NCBI GenBank assembly: GCA_030429345.1
Contig: JAUIFJ010000004.1
Coordinates: forward strand, 118,916 to 182,915
Direction of reading: 5' to 3'
DNA: 64,000 bases
Source: a bacterium
GTDB taxonomy: Bacteria; CAIWAD01
A program made the position numbers and the translations under genes. Positions 52,286 to 62,311 of the stretch are shown here, piece by piece. The notes beneath the pieces are model-generated. The model was not told the DNA's origin. It was given only the letters and a program-made list of their open reading frames with translations, and ran no database searches. Each line of letters opens with the position of its first letter. Position 1 is the first letter of the stretch.

Positions 52286-53374
52286 TTAATATTCCCGCAT
52301 GATCCGGAAGAAGGCCTCGTTCTCCTCCGGGAGGCCGAAGGTGACACGAATGCAGTGCGGCAGGCCGAAGGCCGGCAGAGGGCGAATGATCACGCCCCGT
52401 TCCAGGCAGTGTTGCGTGAAGTCCGCCGCCCGTTCCGACGACTCCATGGGACACATCAGGAAATTGGCCTGGCTGGGCAGGGTGCGCCAGCCCTTGGCGG
52501 CGAAGGCCTCCGCCATGCGCGGCTTTTCCTGTCTCACAAGGCGCAGGTATTTCTGCAGGAAACCCGTGTCCGCCAGCGCGCCCAGGCCGGCGGCGGCGGC
52601 GGGGATCGAGGGTTCGAAGGGCAGTTTCACCTTGAGCAGGTTGTGGATCAGGGCCTCTGCGGCGAATCCGTAGCCGATGCGCAGACCGCCCAGTCCATAG
52701 GCCTTCGAGAAGGTGCGCAGGGTGAGCACGTTGTCATAGCGGTAGAGCAGGCTGTCCGGGTAGCTGGCTTCCGGATCGACGAACTCGATGTAGGCCTCGT
52801 CGAGGATGATCAGCGTGTGTTCGGGAACGCTTTCCATGAAACGGTCGAATTCGGCGCGGGTGAAGATTGTTCCGGTGGGATTGTTCGGATTGGCCAGGTA
52901 GACGATCCGCGTCCTGGGACCGATGGCCGCGGCCAGGGCATCCAGGTCGAAGTGATAATCCTTCAGCGGAACCGTCTTCAGGCCCAGGCCCCGGCTGTTG
53001 GCCAGCACGTAGAATCCGACAAAGGTCCCTTCGCTGGTCAGCACCTCGTCATCGTGCTCGAGGAAAGTGCGCAGGATGTTGGCCAGGATGCTCTCGCTTC
53101 CCGAGGCGGCGATCACGTTCTCCTTGTCCAGGTGAAAGCGGCGCGCCAGCTCCTGCCGCAGCGGCACGGTGCCGATGGCCGGATAGCGATGCAGTTCCGC
53201 CAGGCTGTCCTGCAGGGCCTTGACCGCCAGGGGACTCGGCCCCAGGGGATTTTCGTTGGAGGCGAGTTTGTAGACCGTCTCCAGCCCCAGCTCGGACTTC
53301 ACTTCCTCAATGGGCTTTCCGGGCTTGTAGGGGATCAGTTTCTCGATGTAGTCAGGTACCAGGGGGCGTTTCAT
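52286..53374 (-). CDS. hisC: Histidinol-phosphate aminotransferase
   Basis: 362-aa fold-type I PLP aminotransferase. KLASNENPLGPSP is the typical HisC opening, YLANPNNPTGT and DEAYIEF bind PLP, the Schiff-base Lys is in FSKAYGLGGLRIGYG (near residue 224), and the C-terminal GVIIRPL...LPHCIRVTFG holds the carboxylate-binding Arg. It transaminates imidazole-acetol phosphate in histidine synthesis; activity on aromatic amino acids is also common in stand-alone copies. No other his gene is present in the window. Its 3' end abuts the repeat array. Confidence 0.92.
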   Translation of the reverse strand: MKRPLVPDYIEKLIPYKPGKPIEEVKSELGLETVYKLASNENPLGPSPLAVKALQDSLAELHRYPAIGTVPLRQELARRFHLDKENVIAASGSESILANILRTFLEHDDEVLTSEGTFVGFYVLANSRGLGLKTVPLKDYHFDLDALAAAIGPRTRIVYLANPNNPTGTIFTRAEFDRFMESVPEHTLIILDEAYIEFVDPEASYPDSLLYRYDNVLTLRTFSKAYGLGGLRIGYGFAAEALIHNLLKVKLPFEPSIPAAAAGLGALADTGFLQKYLRLVRQEKPRMAEAFAAKGWRTLPSQANFLMCPMESSERAADFTQHCLERGVIIRPLPAFGLPHCIRVTFGLPEENEAFFRIMREY

Positions 53375-53528
53375 GCGGGAATCCCATCCTCAACGGTTTC
53401 TTGCAACAGGATCGAAGATAGGAGTCTTTCCGCATCATCCGGCAGGGACGTCGCTGGCTTCTTGCGGCAAGCTGGGGCTAATGCGATACTGCAATGATGG
53501 AACGACCGATCAGGAGCAGAGACACAAG

Positions 53529-54383
53529 GTGAATCCCCTGGGACTGGTCCTGGGGGGCGGCGGAGTGCGCTGTCTTTCCCACCTGGGTGTGGCCCAGTGC
53601 CTGCAGGACCATGGACTGCGGCCGGATCACATTACCTGTTCCTCGACAGGCACACTGGTCGGCATCCTGCTCGCCGCCGAGATTCCCCCCGCCGACATCC
53701 GCCGCGTGCTCGATTCCTTCCGCATTCGCTGGGGCTGGCTCTGGCCGACCCTTCGCAGCGGAGGCCTTTTCAACCAGCAGAACTTCCTGCGCATTCTCGA
53801 CGCCTTCGGGATTCCCGAACGCCTGGAGGACCTGCGCCTGCCGGTACAGGTCCTGGTCACTGATCTGGTCAATGCACAGCCGATCGCCCTCAGCGAAGGC
53901 AACACCCGCCTGTTGACCCTGGCCTCCTGCGCGCTCCCGGGCATCTACGCGCCGGTGCGGCACCAGGGAACGATCCTTGGCGACGGCGGCGTGACCAACA
54001 ACGTGCCCGCGGATGTCTGCCGCGCCGCGGTCGGCGAAAAGGGCATCGTCCTTTGCAGCAGCCTGGAAATGGACACCAGCATGCCGCCGGAGGAGATCCG
54101 CAGTTTCGCCCAGGTCGTCTACCGTTCGATCTACCTGCCGATCGTCAATGAGCGCTACCGCAACTTCCGCCGCCACGCGGACATCCTCATCGAACCCTTC
54201 AAACAATGCCCGCTCTGCTTCAGCCAGTGGCGGGAAATCCTCCGCTTCCAGAACCGGCAGGCCATGGAGAGGCACTTCCGCGCCGGCTATAAGGAAATGG
54301 AACAGGAACTGCCCACGCTGCGCCGCCTGCTGCAGGTCGAATCAGCCGCGGAATCCCCTCTTCGCAGCAGCTTCGGATCCTAG
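53529..54383 (+). CDS. Patatin-like phospholipase family protein
   Basis: 284 aa from GTG 53529, which has AGGAG 11 nt upstream; ATG 53481 is an alternative start. The oxyanion motif LVLGGGGVRCLSHLGV and the catalytic Asp motif LGDGGVTNNVP are intact. The nucleophile elbow is TCSSTGT, so the first Gly of the G-x-S-x-G consensus is Cys while Ser and the last Gly remain. Activity is plausible but not certain. It is divergent from hisC. Confidence 0.85.
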   Translation: MNPLGLVLGGGGVRCLSHLGVAQCLQDHGLRPDHITCSSTGTLVGILLAAEIPPADIRRVLDSFRIRWGWLWPTLRSGGLFNQQNFLRILDAFGIPERLEDLRLPVQVLVTDLVNAQPIALSEGNTRLLTLASCALPGIYAPVRHQGTILGDGGVTNNVPADVCRAAVGEKGIVLCSSLEMDTSMPPEEIRSFAQVVYRSIYLPIVNERYRNFRRHADILIEPFKQCPLCFSQWREILRFQNRQAMERHFRAGYKEMEQELPTLRRLLQVESAAESPLRSSFGS

Positions 54384-54488
54384 GCCTTCCGCCCGCCATT
54401 CTGCTCCTTATATTGGGCGCGGCGGCCCGGGGATTCCAGTTGCAGCAAGAGAGCCTTGTTCTTCCCCGGGCGGATTTCGAGGACTTGT

Positions 54489-54827
54489 ATGCATCCCATG
54501 ATCAAGCGCAGCGGTGTGAGTTTCTTTGCCATTCTGGCCGTCATGCAATTCTATTCGGGCATGCAGGGAAGCTTCGTCGGGGCGCTTCTTGCCGCCTTCG
54601 TGCTCAGCCTGATCAATGTCAGTCTCAAACCGGTGCTGCTGGTGCTGACCCTGCCGATCAACATTCTGACCCTGGGCATCTTCACCCTCTTCGTCAACGC
54701 GATCTGCCTGTGGCTGACGGATGTGATCGTTCCCAGATTCGCCGTCAACAGCGCCTTCTGGGGCGCGTTCTGGATCTCCATTATCACCCTGTTCATCAAC
54801 ACCTTCATCGTGGATCGGCGCTCCTGA
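54489..54827 (+). CDS. Phage-holin-family (DUF360/YvlD-like) membrane protein
   Basis: 112 aa with four hydrophobic segments. The central SLINVSLKPVLLVLTLPINILTLGIFTLFVNAICLWL is the family's diagnostic region (NxxxxPxxxxxxxPxxxxTxGxF). Despite the name, these proteins are widespread in chromosomes and are not a sign of a prophage. GAGGA precedes ATG 54489. Confidence 0.9.
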   Translation: MHPMIKRSGVSFFAILAVMQFYSGMQGSFVGALLAAFVLSLINVSLKPVLLVLTLPINILTLGIFTLFVNAICLWLTDVIVPRFAVNSAFWGAFWISIITLFINTFIVDRRS

Positions 54828-54921
54828 TCCTCCCTCGGGCAGCGGGAAACTCCTTGTGGCGGTGATTGATACCTTGCCCGCTCGCCGGCATTCGACCCCT
54901 TCAATGAAACGGAACCAAGGC

Positions 54922-57405
54922 ATGACCCCTGAAACACTTCGCCAGGAACTGCTGGGCCTGGCTGACAATCTGGTCTGGGTATGGAAGCCCCGACTGCGGA
55001 CCTTCCTCGCCTCGTTGGGCGACGACAAGCTGGCGAATCCCCGAGCCCACGTGCGCCGATTGCCGGAAAAGACCCTCAAGGAATGGACGGCCGACAGCAC
55101 CTTCCTGGATCGCCTGGAAGAGGCGAAGCAGGAACTGGCCGCGGAACTGCAGAAGGCGCGCGAGCGCTGTCCGCAGGAACTCGCCGAGAGCTGCATCGCC
55201 TATTTCAGCGCCGAGTACGGCATTCACCAGAGCCTGCCGATCTACAGCGGCGGCCTGGGCGTCCTTTCCGGGGATCACACGAAGAGCGGCCACGACCACG
55301 GCCTGCCCCTGGTCTGCGTCGGCCTTTTCTACCGCCAGGGCTACTTCGTCCAGCGCATCGACGCCCAGGGGCAGCAGCAGGCCGGCATGGACCTGCTGTC
55401 GACGGAGGACCTGCCGGCGAATCCCGTGCTCGACGGCGAGGGAAAGCCGCTGTGTATCACGGTGGACCTGCCCGCCGGCGAACTGATGCTGCATGTCTGG
55501 CTGGTCATGGTGGGCAACACGCGGCTCTACCTGCTCGACAGCGACGTGGAGGGCAATCCCTCCGAGTGGCGCAGCATCACCTGGCAGCTCTACGGCGGCG
55601 ACCGCGACATGCGGATCCGCCAGGAGATCGTGCTCGGCATCGGCGGCGTGCGCGCCCTGCGGGCCATGGGCATCCAGCCCGAAGTGTGGCACATGAACGA
55701 GGGCCACAGCGCCTTCCTGGCCGTCGAGCGCGTCGCCGAGTACCTGGCCCGGGGCCTGGCCTTCGACGAGGCCGTCGAGACCGTCAGCTCGAACACGGTC
55801 TTCACGACGCACACGCCGGTCTCGGCGGGCAACGAAGCCTTCATTCTGCCGCGATTGCACAACTACTTCCAGCCCTGGTGCGAGAAGCACGGCATGGACT
55901 TCGCCCGCCTGCTGGAGCTGGGCACGCTGACCGACAATCATGGCTACAAGAACTTCAGCCTGACGGCGCTCGCCGTCCGGTTGAGCCGCTTCGCCAACGG
56001 CGTCAGCAAGCTGCACGGCGAGGTCAGCCGCAAGATGTGGTATCACCTCTGGCACCAGTTGCCCATCGAGGAAGCGCCCATCGGCCACGTGACCAACGGC
56101 GTGCACATGGGGACCTGGATCAGCTCTCCCTTCCGCGCGCTCTTCGAGCAGGCCCTCGGCGAGGAGTGGGAAGAGCGCCTGGCCAGCGGCGAGATCCTGG
56201 AAGAGTTGTATACGCTTCCTGCAGAGGGCGTCTGGAACGCGCACGGCATGCTCAAGCAGCGTCTGTACGACGTGCTGGCCGAGAACCAGCGTCGGCGCTT
56301 CGCCGGCAGCCCGATCGACGCCGAAAGCATCGTCCGCGGCCTGCGTCCCGAAAGCCTGACCATCGGCTTCGCCCGCCGCTTCGCCACCTACAAGAGGGCC
56401 GACCTGCTCTTCAGCGACCTGGACCGGCTGGATCGCATCGTCAACGACCCCGAGCGGCCGGTGACCTTCCTCTTTGCCGGCAAGGCCCACCCGGCGGACA
56501 AGCCGGGGCAGGAAATGATCCGCCGCATCCACGAAGTGAGCCTCATGGAGCGCTTCCGCGGACGCATCGTGCTGCTGGAAGGCTACGACATGGAGGTGGC
56601 TAGCCACCTGGTGCGCGGAGTGGATGTCTGGATGAACAATCCGCGCCGCCCCCTGGAAGCCAGCGGCACCAGCGGGCAGAAGGTTCCGCCCAACGGCGGA
56701 CTGAACTTCTCGATCCTGGACGGCTGGTGGGTCGAGGGATTCGATCCCGCCCGCTGCAACGGCTGGGTGATCGGGCGCGAGAAGGATTATGGCGACGACC
56801 GCATCCAGGACTACTACGACGTCAAGAGCCAGTACGACGTGCTCGAAGGGAAGATCGTCCCGCTCTTCTTCCGTCGCGACGCGAAGGGGCTGCCGCAGGA
56901 CTGGATCGAGTGCATGAAGCACAGCATGGCCAGCCTGAGCGGCCGCTTCAGCACCCGGCGCATGGTCGGGGACTACATCGAGCAGTACTACAAGCCCGCC
57001 CGCCTGCGCGGTCGCCGGGTGCGCAGCGAGAACCTGGGCCTGGTGCACGCATTCATCGAATGGCGCCGCCACCTGATGGCCTATTGGTATCACATGACCG
57101 ATACTTTCCTGCACGCCCATCGCGGGGAGAACCGCGTCGAGGTCGAGGCGGGCCTCTACCTGGGCCTGCTGCACCCGGAGGACGTGCGCGTCCAGCTGCA
57201 CATGCAGCACAATGGCGATTTCCGCACCGTGACCGTGCCGCTGGACGGTCCGACCGGCGAGCCGGGCGAGTACCGCTACAAGCTGGTCCTGGAGGACGAA
57301 CTGCTGCGCGACAGCCAGCTGCGGCTCCGGGTGCTGCCGAATCACGATTTCCTCGAGCGCCCCATCGAAATGGGCATCTGCTTCTGGTTCAGCAAGAAAC
57401 TCTAG
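54922..57405 (+). CDS. glgP: Alpha-glucan (glycogen) phosphorylase
   Basis: 827 aa, the shorter DUF3417-bearing GlgP type. The N-terminal domain (ELLGLADNLVWVWKPRLR) is followed by the glycosyltransferase-35 fold: AYFSAEYGIHQSLPIYSGGLGVLSGDH, VWHMNEGHSAF, GHVTNGVHMGTW, TIGFARRFATYKRADL and the PLP-lysine region EASGTSGQKVPPNGG. The last is usually SGQKAALNGG in this group, so VPP is an odd local change. It releases glucose 1-phosphate from glycogen. ATG 54922 is preferred, with AAGG just upstream. It leads an operon with glgX. Confidence 0.93.
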   Translation: MTPETLRQELLGLADNLVWVWKPRLRTFLASLGDDKLANPRAHVRRLPEKTLKEWTADSTFLDRLEEAKQELAAELQKARERCPQELAESCIAYFSAEYGIHQSLPIYSGGLGVLSGDHTKSGHDHGLPLVCVGLFYRQGYFVQRIDAQGQQQAGMDLLSTEDLPANPVLDGEGKPLCITVDLPAGELMLHVWLVMVGNTRLYLLDSDVEGNPSEWRSITWQLYGGDRDMRIRQEIVLGIGGVRALRAMGIQPEVWHMNEGHSAFLAVERVAEYLARGLAFDEAVETVSSNTVFTTHTPVSAGNEAFILPRLHNYFQPWCEKHGMDFARLLELGTLTDNHGYKNFSLTALAVRLSRFANGVSKLHGEVSRKMWYHLWHQLPIEEAPIGHVTNGVHMGTWISSPFRALFEQALGEEWEERLASGEILEELYTLPAEGVWNAHGMLKQRLYDVLAENQRRRFAGSPIDAESIVRGLRPESLTIGFARRFATYKRADLLFSDLDRLDRIVNDPERPVTFLFAGKAHPADKPGQEMIRRIHEVSLMERFRGRIVLLEGYDMEVASHLVRGVDVWMNNPRRPLEASGTSGQKVPPNGGLNFSILDGWWVEGFDPARCNGWVIGREKDYGDDRIQDYYDVKSQYDVLEGKIVPLFFRRDAKGLPQDWIECMKHSMASLSGRFSTRRMVGDYIEQYYKPARLRGRRVRSENLGLVHAFIEWRRHLMAYWYHMTDTFLHAHRGENRVEVEAGLYLGLLHPEDVRVQLHMQHNGDFRTVTVPLDGPTGEPGEYRYKLVLEDELLRDSQLRLRVLPNHDFLERPIEMGICFWFSKKL

Positions 57406-57418
57406 AGAGGGGGGCTTC

Positions 57419-58714
57419 ATGCCGTCGTCCGACGCCACACGGGACATGTTGTCATACATCGAGCGGGGACCCTCTCCCTGGCATGTGATCGACGAGAGCA
57501 GGGAGCGCCTCGAGCGCGGCGGATTCCGCAAGGTGGAGGAAGGCGCGCCCTGGGACGGAACGGGCGAGGAGCCTTTCTTTGTCGTACGCTACGGAGCGGC
57601 GCTGCTGGCCGTCCGGCCGGGCACGCGGCCGCCCGCCGAGAGCGGCTTCCGCATTGTCGGGGCGCACACGGACAGCCCGACCCTGCGGCTGAAGACCCTC
57701 GGCGTGCGCGGCGAGGACAGGCAGATGCTGCTCGACGTGGAAGTATACGGCGGGCCGATCCTGGCCACTTTCGCCGATCGCGACTTCGACCTGGCCGGCC
57801 GCGTGATGCTGAAGAGCGGACCGACCGCCCGCGAGATCCTGCCGAAGCTCTTCCGGTTCGGGCGCGCCGTGGCGCACCTGCCGACCCTGGCGATCCACAT
57901 GGACCGCGGCGTCAACGACAAGGGCTTCGTGCTCGACAAGCAGACGCATCTGCCCCTGCTGGCCGGGGAACTGGAAGGCAAGGCCCCGCCCCGCGAGCAG
58001 TTCCGCGCGATCCTGGCCCGCGAACTGGACACGCTGCCGGAGAACGTTTTGGCCTGGGAACTGAACGCCGCCGACTGCCAGGCCCCGACGGAGATCGGCC
58101 TGCACGGCGAGTTCGTGCAGTCGCCGCGCCTGGACAACCTGGCGTCGTGTCACGCCGCCCTCGCCGCGCTGCTGGACACCCCTGCCGGGGAGGCGACGGC
58201 GGTCGTGGCCCTCTTCGACCACGAGGAGATCGGCAGCCGCAGCGGACGGGGGGCGGACAGCCTCTTCCTGCGCGACTTCCTCCTGCGCCTCTGCGAAGGC
58301 TCGGCGCAGAACCTTTCGCGCGCCCTGGCGCACAGCCTGCTGGTCAGCGTGGACATGGCGCACGCCTATCACCCCAACCGCCCCGAGGCCTATGACGGCG
58401 AGCATCATGTATCACTCAACGGCGGCCCGGTGATCAAGATCAACGCCAACCGCCGCTACTCGACCGACGCCTGGAGCGAGGCCTGGTTCAGCCGCCTCTG
58501 CGAGGAAGCGGATGTCCCGGTGCAGAAGTACATCCATCGTACGGATCTTCCCTGCGGCAGCACCATCGGCCCGATGAGCGAGTCCCTGCTCGGGGTGCCG
58601 GCGATCGACGTGGGCAATGCCCTGCTGGGCATGCACAGCATTCGCGAGACCGGTGGATCACGGGACCAGGAATACATGATCCGCGTCCTGGGCCGCTTCC
58701 TGGCGACGGGCTGA
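57419..58714 (+). CDS. M18-family aminopeptidase
   Basis: 431-aa dizinc aminopeptidase (aspartyl aminopeptidase group). Metal and catalytic segments: VGAHTDSPTLRLK near residue 82 (His, Asp), FDHEEIGSRSGRGADS near 267 (catalytic Glu pair), SVDMAHAYHPN (Asp, His) and GSTIGPM near the end. It removes N-terminal, often acidic, residues from peptides in the cytosol. AGAGGGG precedes ATG 57419. It is 13 nt after glgP, in the same direction. Confidence 0.93.
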   Translation: MPSSDATRDMLSYIERGPSPWHVIDESRERLERGGFRKVEEGAPWDGTGEEPFFVVRYGAALLAVRPGTRPPAESGFRIVGAHTDSPTLRLKTLGVRGEDRQMLLDVEVYGGPILATFADRDFDLAGRVMLKSGPTAREILPKLFRFGRAVAHLPTLAIHMDRGVNDKGFVLDKQTHLPLLAGELEGKAPPREQFRAILARELDTLPENVLAWELNAADCQAPTEIGLHGEFVQSPRLDNLASCHAALAALLDTPAGEATAVVALFDHEEIGSRSGRGADSLFLRDFLLRLCEGSAQNLSRALAHSLLVSVDMAHAYHPNRPEAYDGEHHVSLNGGPVIKINANRRYSTDAWSEAWFSRLCEEADVPVQKYIHRTDLPCGSTIGPMSESLLGVPAIDVGNALLGMHSIRETGGSRDQEYMIRVLGRFLATG

Positions 58715-58745
58715 TTCCAGCAGTTCAAATCCGAAAGGGTGCGGC

Positions 58746-60194
58746 ATGAGTCCTGCGCTGGGCGGTTTCCTGTTCTATCTCCTGGTGATCCTGGTGGTCG
58801 GCCTGTGGAGCCTGCGCCGCACGCGTGATTCAAAGGACTACCTGCTGGCGGGCCAGAAGCTGGGGCCCTTTGTCGTTTCCCTGAGCGAGCGCGCTTCCGG
58901 CGAGAGCTCCTGGCTGGTGCTGGGCCTGCCCGGCGCGGCCATGGCCCTGGGCCTGATCGAGTTCTGGACCGCTCTCGGCTGCCTGGCGGGCATCGTCGCC
59001 AGCTGGATGCTGATCGCCCAGCCCCTGCGACAGGCCAGCGCCGACACCGGAGCCCTGACCCTGCCGACCCTGATCCAGCGCCGTGTCGCGGGCGGGACCT
59101 CGGACGAGGATCGCCGCTGGGCCTTTCGCCTGCGCACCAGCGCCTCCCTGATCATTCTCTTTTTCTTCGTGTTCTATGTCAGCGCCCAGTTCCTGGGGGC
59201 GGGAAAGGTCCTGCACACCACCTTCGGCCTGGAACCCTGGCAGGGCATGCTGGTCGGCGCGCTGCTGATCGCCTTCTACACGGTGCTCGGCGGATTCTTC
59301 GCCGTCGCCTGGACGGATGTGATCCAGGGCCTGATCATGTTCGCCACGCTGGTGGTCCTGCCCCTTGTCGGCATCATCGAGCTGGGCGGGCTGGCGGCCC
59401 TGCGCGAAGGGGTTGTCACACACGCCGGGCCCGACCTGCTTTCCTGGAGCGGAGGCAGGACAGGCTGGGCGGCCGTGGCCGCGATCATCGGCGGCCTCTC
59501 CTGGGGCTTCGGCTACCTGGGGCAGCCGCACCTGCTGATCCGCTACATGAGCCTGCGCAGCGCGGAGGATGTGCCCCTCGGGCGGCGCATCGCCTTCGCC
59601 TGGGCCTTTCCGGCCTTTTTCGGCGCCCTGCTGCTGGGCTTAGTCGGCCTGGCGCTGACCGGCGGCGGCCTGGAGGACCCGGAACAGATCATGCCCATGC
59701 TGGCCCTGCGCCTGCTGCCGGCCTGGCTGGCGGGGCTCTTCCTTTCCGGCGCCATTGCCGCCATGATGTCCACGGCCGACAGCCAGCTGCTGGTCTGCAG
59801 CAGCGCGCTGACGGAGGACTTGTATACGGGCGAGCGGGGAGACGCCCGCCGCATGTTGCTGTATTCCCGCCTGGGCACGCTGGCCGTTTCGGCCCTGGCC
59901 TTCGCCATGGCGCTGTTCAGCGAGTCGCTGATCTACGCCATGGTCAGTTTCGCCTGGGCCGGGCTGGGAGCCAGTTTCGGCCCGCTGCTGCTCTACGTGC
60001 TCTTCCGGAGGGGCCTGGGGCCGGTCACGGCCCTGGCGGCCATGTGGACCGGCGCCCTGGTCACGGTCATCGGCCAGAACCTGCCGGCGCTCGATGCCCT
60101 GGTCAGTGTGCGTGTGACCTCCTTCCTGGTCGCCCTGCTCGTGCTGGAGGCCGGCTGCCGGCTGGAAACCCGTCCGGAGGCCGCCCGCGGATGA
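58746..60194 (+). CDS. Sodium:solute symporter (PutP-like)
   Basis: 482 aa with about thirteen transmembrane helices. SERASGESSWLVLGLPGAAMALG contains the sodium-site helix of the SSS family (PutP has SxxASxxSxW here), and FLSGAIAAMMSTADSQLLVCSSALTEDLY is the TM8 motif with the sodium-binding Ser and Thr/Ser pair. Proline is the best guess for a substrate. It overlaps glgX (ATGA). Confidence 0.9.
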   Translation: MSPALGGFLFYLLVILVVGLWSLRRTRDSKDYLLAGQKLGPFVVSLSERASGESSWLVLGLPGAAMALGLIEFWTALGCLAGIVASWMLIAQPLRQASADTGALTLPTLIQRRVAGGTSDEDRRWAFRLRTSASLIILFFFVFYVSAQFLGAGKVLHTTFGLEPWQGMLVGALLIAFYTVLGGFFAVAWTDVIQGLIMFATLVVLPLVGIIELGGLAALREGVVTHAGPDLLSWSGGRTGWAAVAAIIGGLSWGFGYLGQPHLLIRYMSLRSAEDVPLGRRIAFAWAFPAFFGALLLGLVGLALTGGGLEDPEQIMPMLALRLLPAWLAGLFLSGAIAAMMSTADSQLLVCSSALTEDLYTGERGDARRMLLYSRLGTLAVSALAFAMALFSESLIYAMVSFAWAGLGASFGPLLLYVLFRRGLGPVTALAAMWTGALVTVIGQNLPALDALVSVRVTSFLVALLVLEAGCRLETRPEAARG

Positions 60195-62311
60195 ATCACC
60201 GACTGCACCTGCTGGCCGATCCCTCGCCCCTGCTGGAGGACGCCACCCTGGAGCTCCGCGTGGAAAGCGGGCGGGCCCAGCCCTACGGCGTGACACAGTG
60301 CGGCCCGCTGGTGAACTTCAGCGTGCCCTGCCGCCGCGCCCGCAGGATGACCCTGCGGCTCTTCGCCGCCGAGAGCGGGACGGAGCTGCTGCGTCTCGAG
60401 CTCGACAGCCTGCGCCATCGAAGCGGGGACGTGTGGCACGTGGCGCTCGGCAACCTGCGGAAACCCGTGCGCTACAGCTGGTTCATCGCCGGGCAGGTGG
60501 AGGCGGCGGGCCCGGGCCAGCCGGAGGATCCGGAGCGCGGCGTGCTCGATCCCTGGGCCGTGGCGATCGTCGAGGATCCGGCCCGGCCCGGCGAGTGGCA
60601 CGGACTCTTCCCGCTGCCCGAGTACACCTGGCGCAACCCTTCGCCGCCCCTGCGTCCCATGGACGAGACGGTGATCTACGAGACCCACCTGCGCGGCTTC
60701 ACCGCCGATCCGAGTTCCGGTGTCACACGTCCCGGCAGCTACGCGGGGCTGGTGGAGAAGATCCCCTACCTGAAGGAGCTGGGCGTCACGGCCGTCGAGC
60801 TGCTTCCGGTGATGGAATTCGACCACCGCGACAATCCGCGACGCAACCCGGAAACCGGGGAAGCCCTGGTGAATTTCTGGGGCTATGATCCCCTGGCCTT
60901 CTTCGCGCCCAAGGCGAGCTATGCCAGCGTGGGCGCGCCGCTGGGGGCCACGGTGGAGTTCCGCCGCATGGTGGACGAGCTCCACGGCGCGGGCATCGAG
61001 GTCTTCATGGACGTGGTCTTCAACCACACCGCCGAGCGGGACGACACGAGGCACCAGTACCATTTCCGCCTGCTGGACAACCCGGTGTGGTACATGGTGG
61101 ATCGCCAGGGCGTCTACCGCGATTTTTCCGGTTGCGGAAACAGTCTCAACTGCAATCATCCGCTCGTGCGGCGCTACATCATGGACTGCCTGCGCTTCTG
61201 GGTCTCGGAAATGGGCGTCGACGGCTTCCGTTTCGATCTCGCCTCGATCCTGGGGCGTGATTCGGAGGGGCGCGTGCTCGACAATCCGCCTGTCCTTGAA
61301 GCCATCGCCCACGATCCGCTGCTCTCGCGGACGAAGATCATTGCCGAAGCCTGGGATGCCGCCGGCCTCTACCAGGTGGGGCGATTTCCCAGCTGGGGCC
61401 GATGGGCCGAATGGAACGGCCCTTTCCGTGATACTATGCGGCGCCTGCTGCGCGGAGAGGCGGGACAGGTTGCCGCGGCGGCGACCCGTCTGGCCGGGAG
61501 CAGCGACCTCTACGGCAGCAGCGGCCGCTCGCCCCTGCATTCGATCAACTTCATTACGGCGCATGACGGCTTTACCCTCGCCGATCTTGTGCGCTACGAG
61601 CACAAGCACAACCTGCCCAACGGGGAAGAGAACCGCGACGGATCCAACAGCGACTATTCCAGCAACTACGGGGAAGAAGGTCCCGGCCGGGATCCCGGGC
61701 GCGAGGCCCTGCGCATGCGCCAGCAGCGCAACGCGCTGGCACTGCTCTTCCTTTCACAGGGCGTTCCCATGCTTCTGGCCGGTGACGAGTTCGGCCGCAG
61801 CCAGCAGGGGAACAACAACGCCTGGTGCCAGGACAACCGCATCTCCTGGCTGGACTGGACGCTTTGTGATACGAACGCCGACCTGCTGGAGTATACGCGC
61901 AGCCTGATCCGCCTGCGTCGCCTGCATCCCGGCCTGCGCCGCGAGGGCTTCTTCCGCCAGGGGCCGGACTCGGACATTCGCTGGCACGGCGTCACACCGG
62001 AGCAGCCGGATTTCGGCCCGAATTCCCATACCCTGGCCTTTGAACTGCGGGGGAACGGCGGACAAGGGCTGGCGAGCGCGGACCTCTACATTGCCCTGAA
62101 CTTCTGGAGCGCGGAACTGGATTTCGAATTGCCCCGCCCGCCCGGGGGCGGCGCCTGGCGCGAACTTCTGTGCACGGCAAGCGGAGAGGCGGTGATCGTG
62201 GATCCAGCGAAAGCACCGGTAGTTCGTGGCACACGCTGCAGGCGGCCTTCCAATTCGATTCTCGTCCTGGCGTCCCTGCCTGAAGAAAAGCCACCCAAGG
62301 AGAACCCATGA
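60191..62311 (+). CDS. glgX: Glycogen debranching enzyme GlgX (isoamylase type)
   Basis: 706-aa GH13 enzyme. An N-terminal CBM48 domain (about 10-140) leads to the barrel: VIYETHLRGFT, DVVFNHTAE, GFRFDLASILG with nucleophile Asp near residue 348, IIAEAWDAAGLYQVG with acid/base Glu near 385, and ITAHDGFTLADLV with the third Asp near 458. It hydrolyses alpha-1,6 branches in phosphorylase-limit dextrin, so it partners with GlgP upstream. ATG 60191 lies in the symporter stop. Confidence 0.94.
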   Translation: MNHRLHLLADPSPLLEDATLELRVESGRAQPYGVTQCGPLVNFSVPCRRARRMTLRLFAAESGTELLRLELDSLRHRSGDVWHVALGNLRKPVRYSWFIAGQVEAAGPGQPEDPERGVLDPWAVAIVEDPARPGEWHGLFPLPEYTWRNPSPPLRPMDETVIYETHLRGFTADPSSGVTRPGSYAGLVEKIPYLKELGVTAVELLPVMEFDHRDNPRRNPETGEALVNFWGYDPLAFFAPKASYASVGAPLGATVEFRRMVDELHGAGIEVFMDVVFNHTAERDDTRHQYHFRLLDNPVWYMVDRQGVYRDFSGCGNSLNCNHPLVRRYIMDCLRFWVSEMGVDGFRFDLASILGRDSEGRVLDNPPVLEAIAHDPLLSRTKIIAEAWDAAGLYQVGRFPSWGRWAEWNGPFRDTMRRLLRGEAGQVAAAATRLAGSSDLYGSSGRSPLHSINFITAHDGFTLADLVRYEHKHNLPNGEENRDGSNSDYSSNYGEEGPGRDPGREALRMRQQRNALALLFLSQGVPMLLAGDEFGRSQQGNNNAWCQDNRISWLDWTLCDTNADLLEYTRSLIRLRRLHPGLRREGFFRQGPDSDIRWHGVTPEQPDFGPNSHTLAFELRGNGGQGLASADLYIALNFWSAELDFELPRPPGGGAWRELLCTASGEAVIVDPAKAPVVRGTRCRRPSNSILVLASLPEEKPPKENP

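Noticed and set aside
51293-53497. Long open frames across the RAYT array on both strands
   Set aside because: They arise because the GC-rich repeat lacks stops; they differ between units, have no ribosome sites, and one runs antisense through hisC.
54489-54827. Prophage holin
   Set aside because: The family name is historical; no other phage gene is present and such proteins are ordinary chromosomal membrane proteins.
54901-57531. 876-aa minus-strand frame
   Set aside because: It is the antisense shadow of glgP; the plus strand carries all family motifs.
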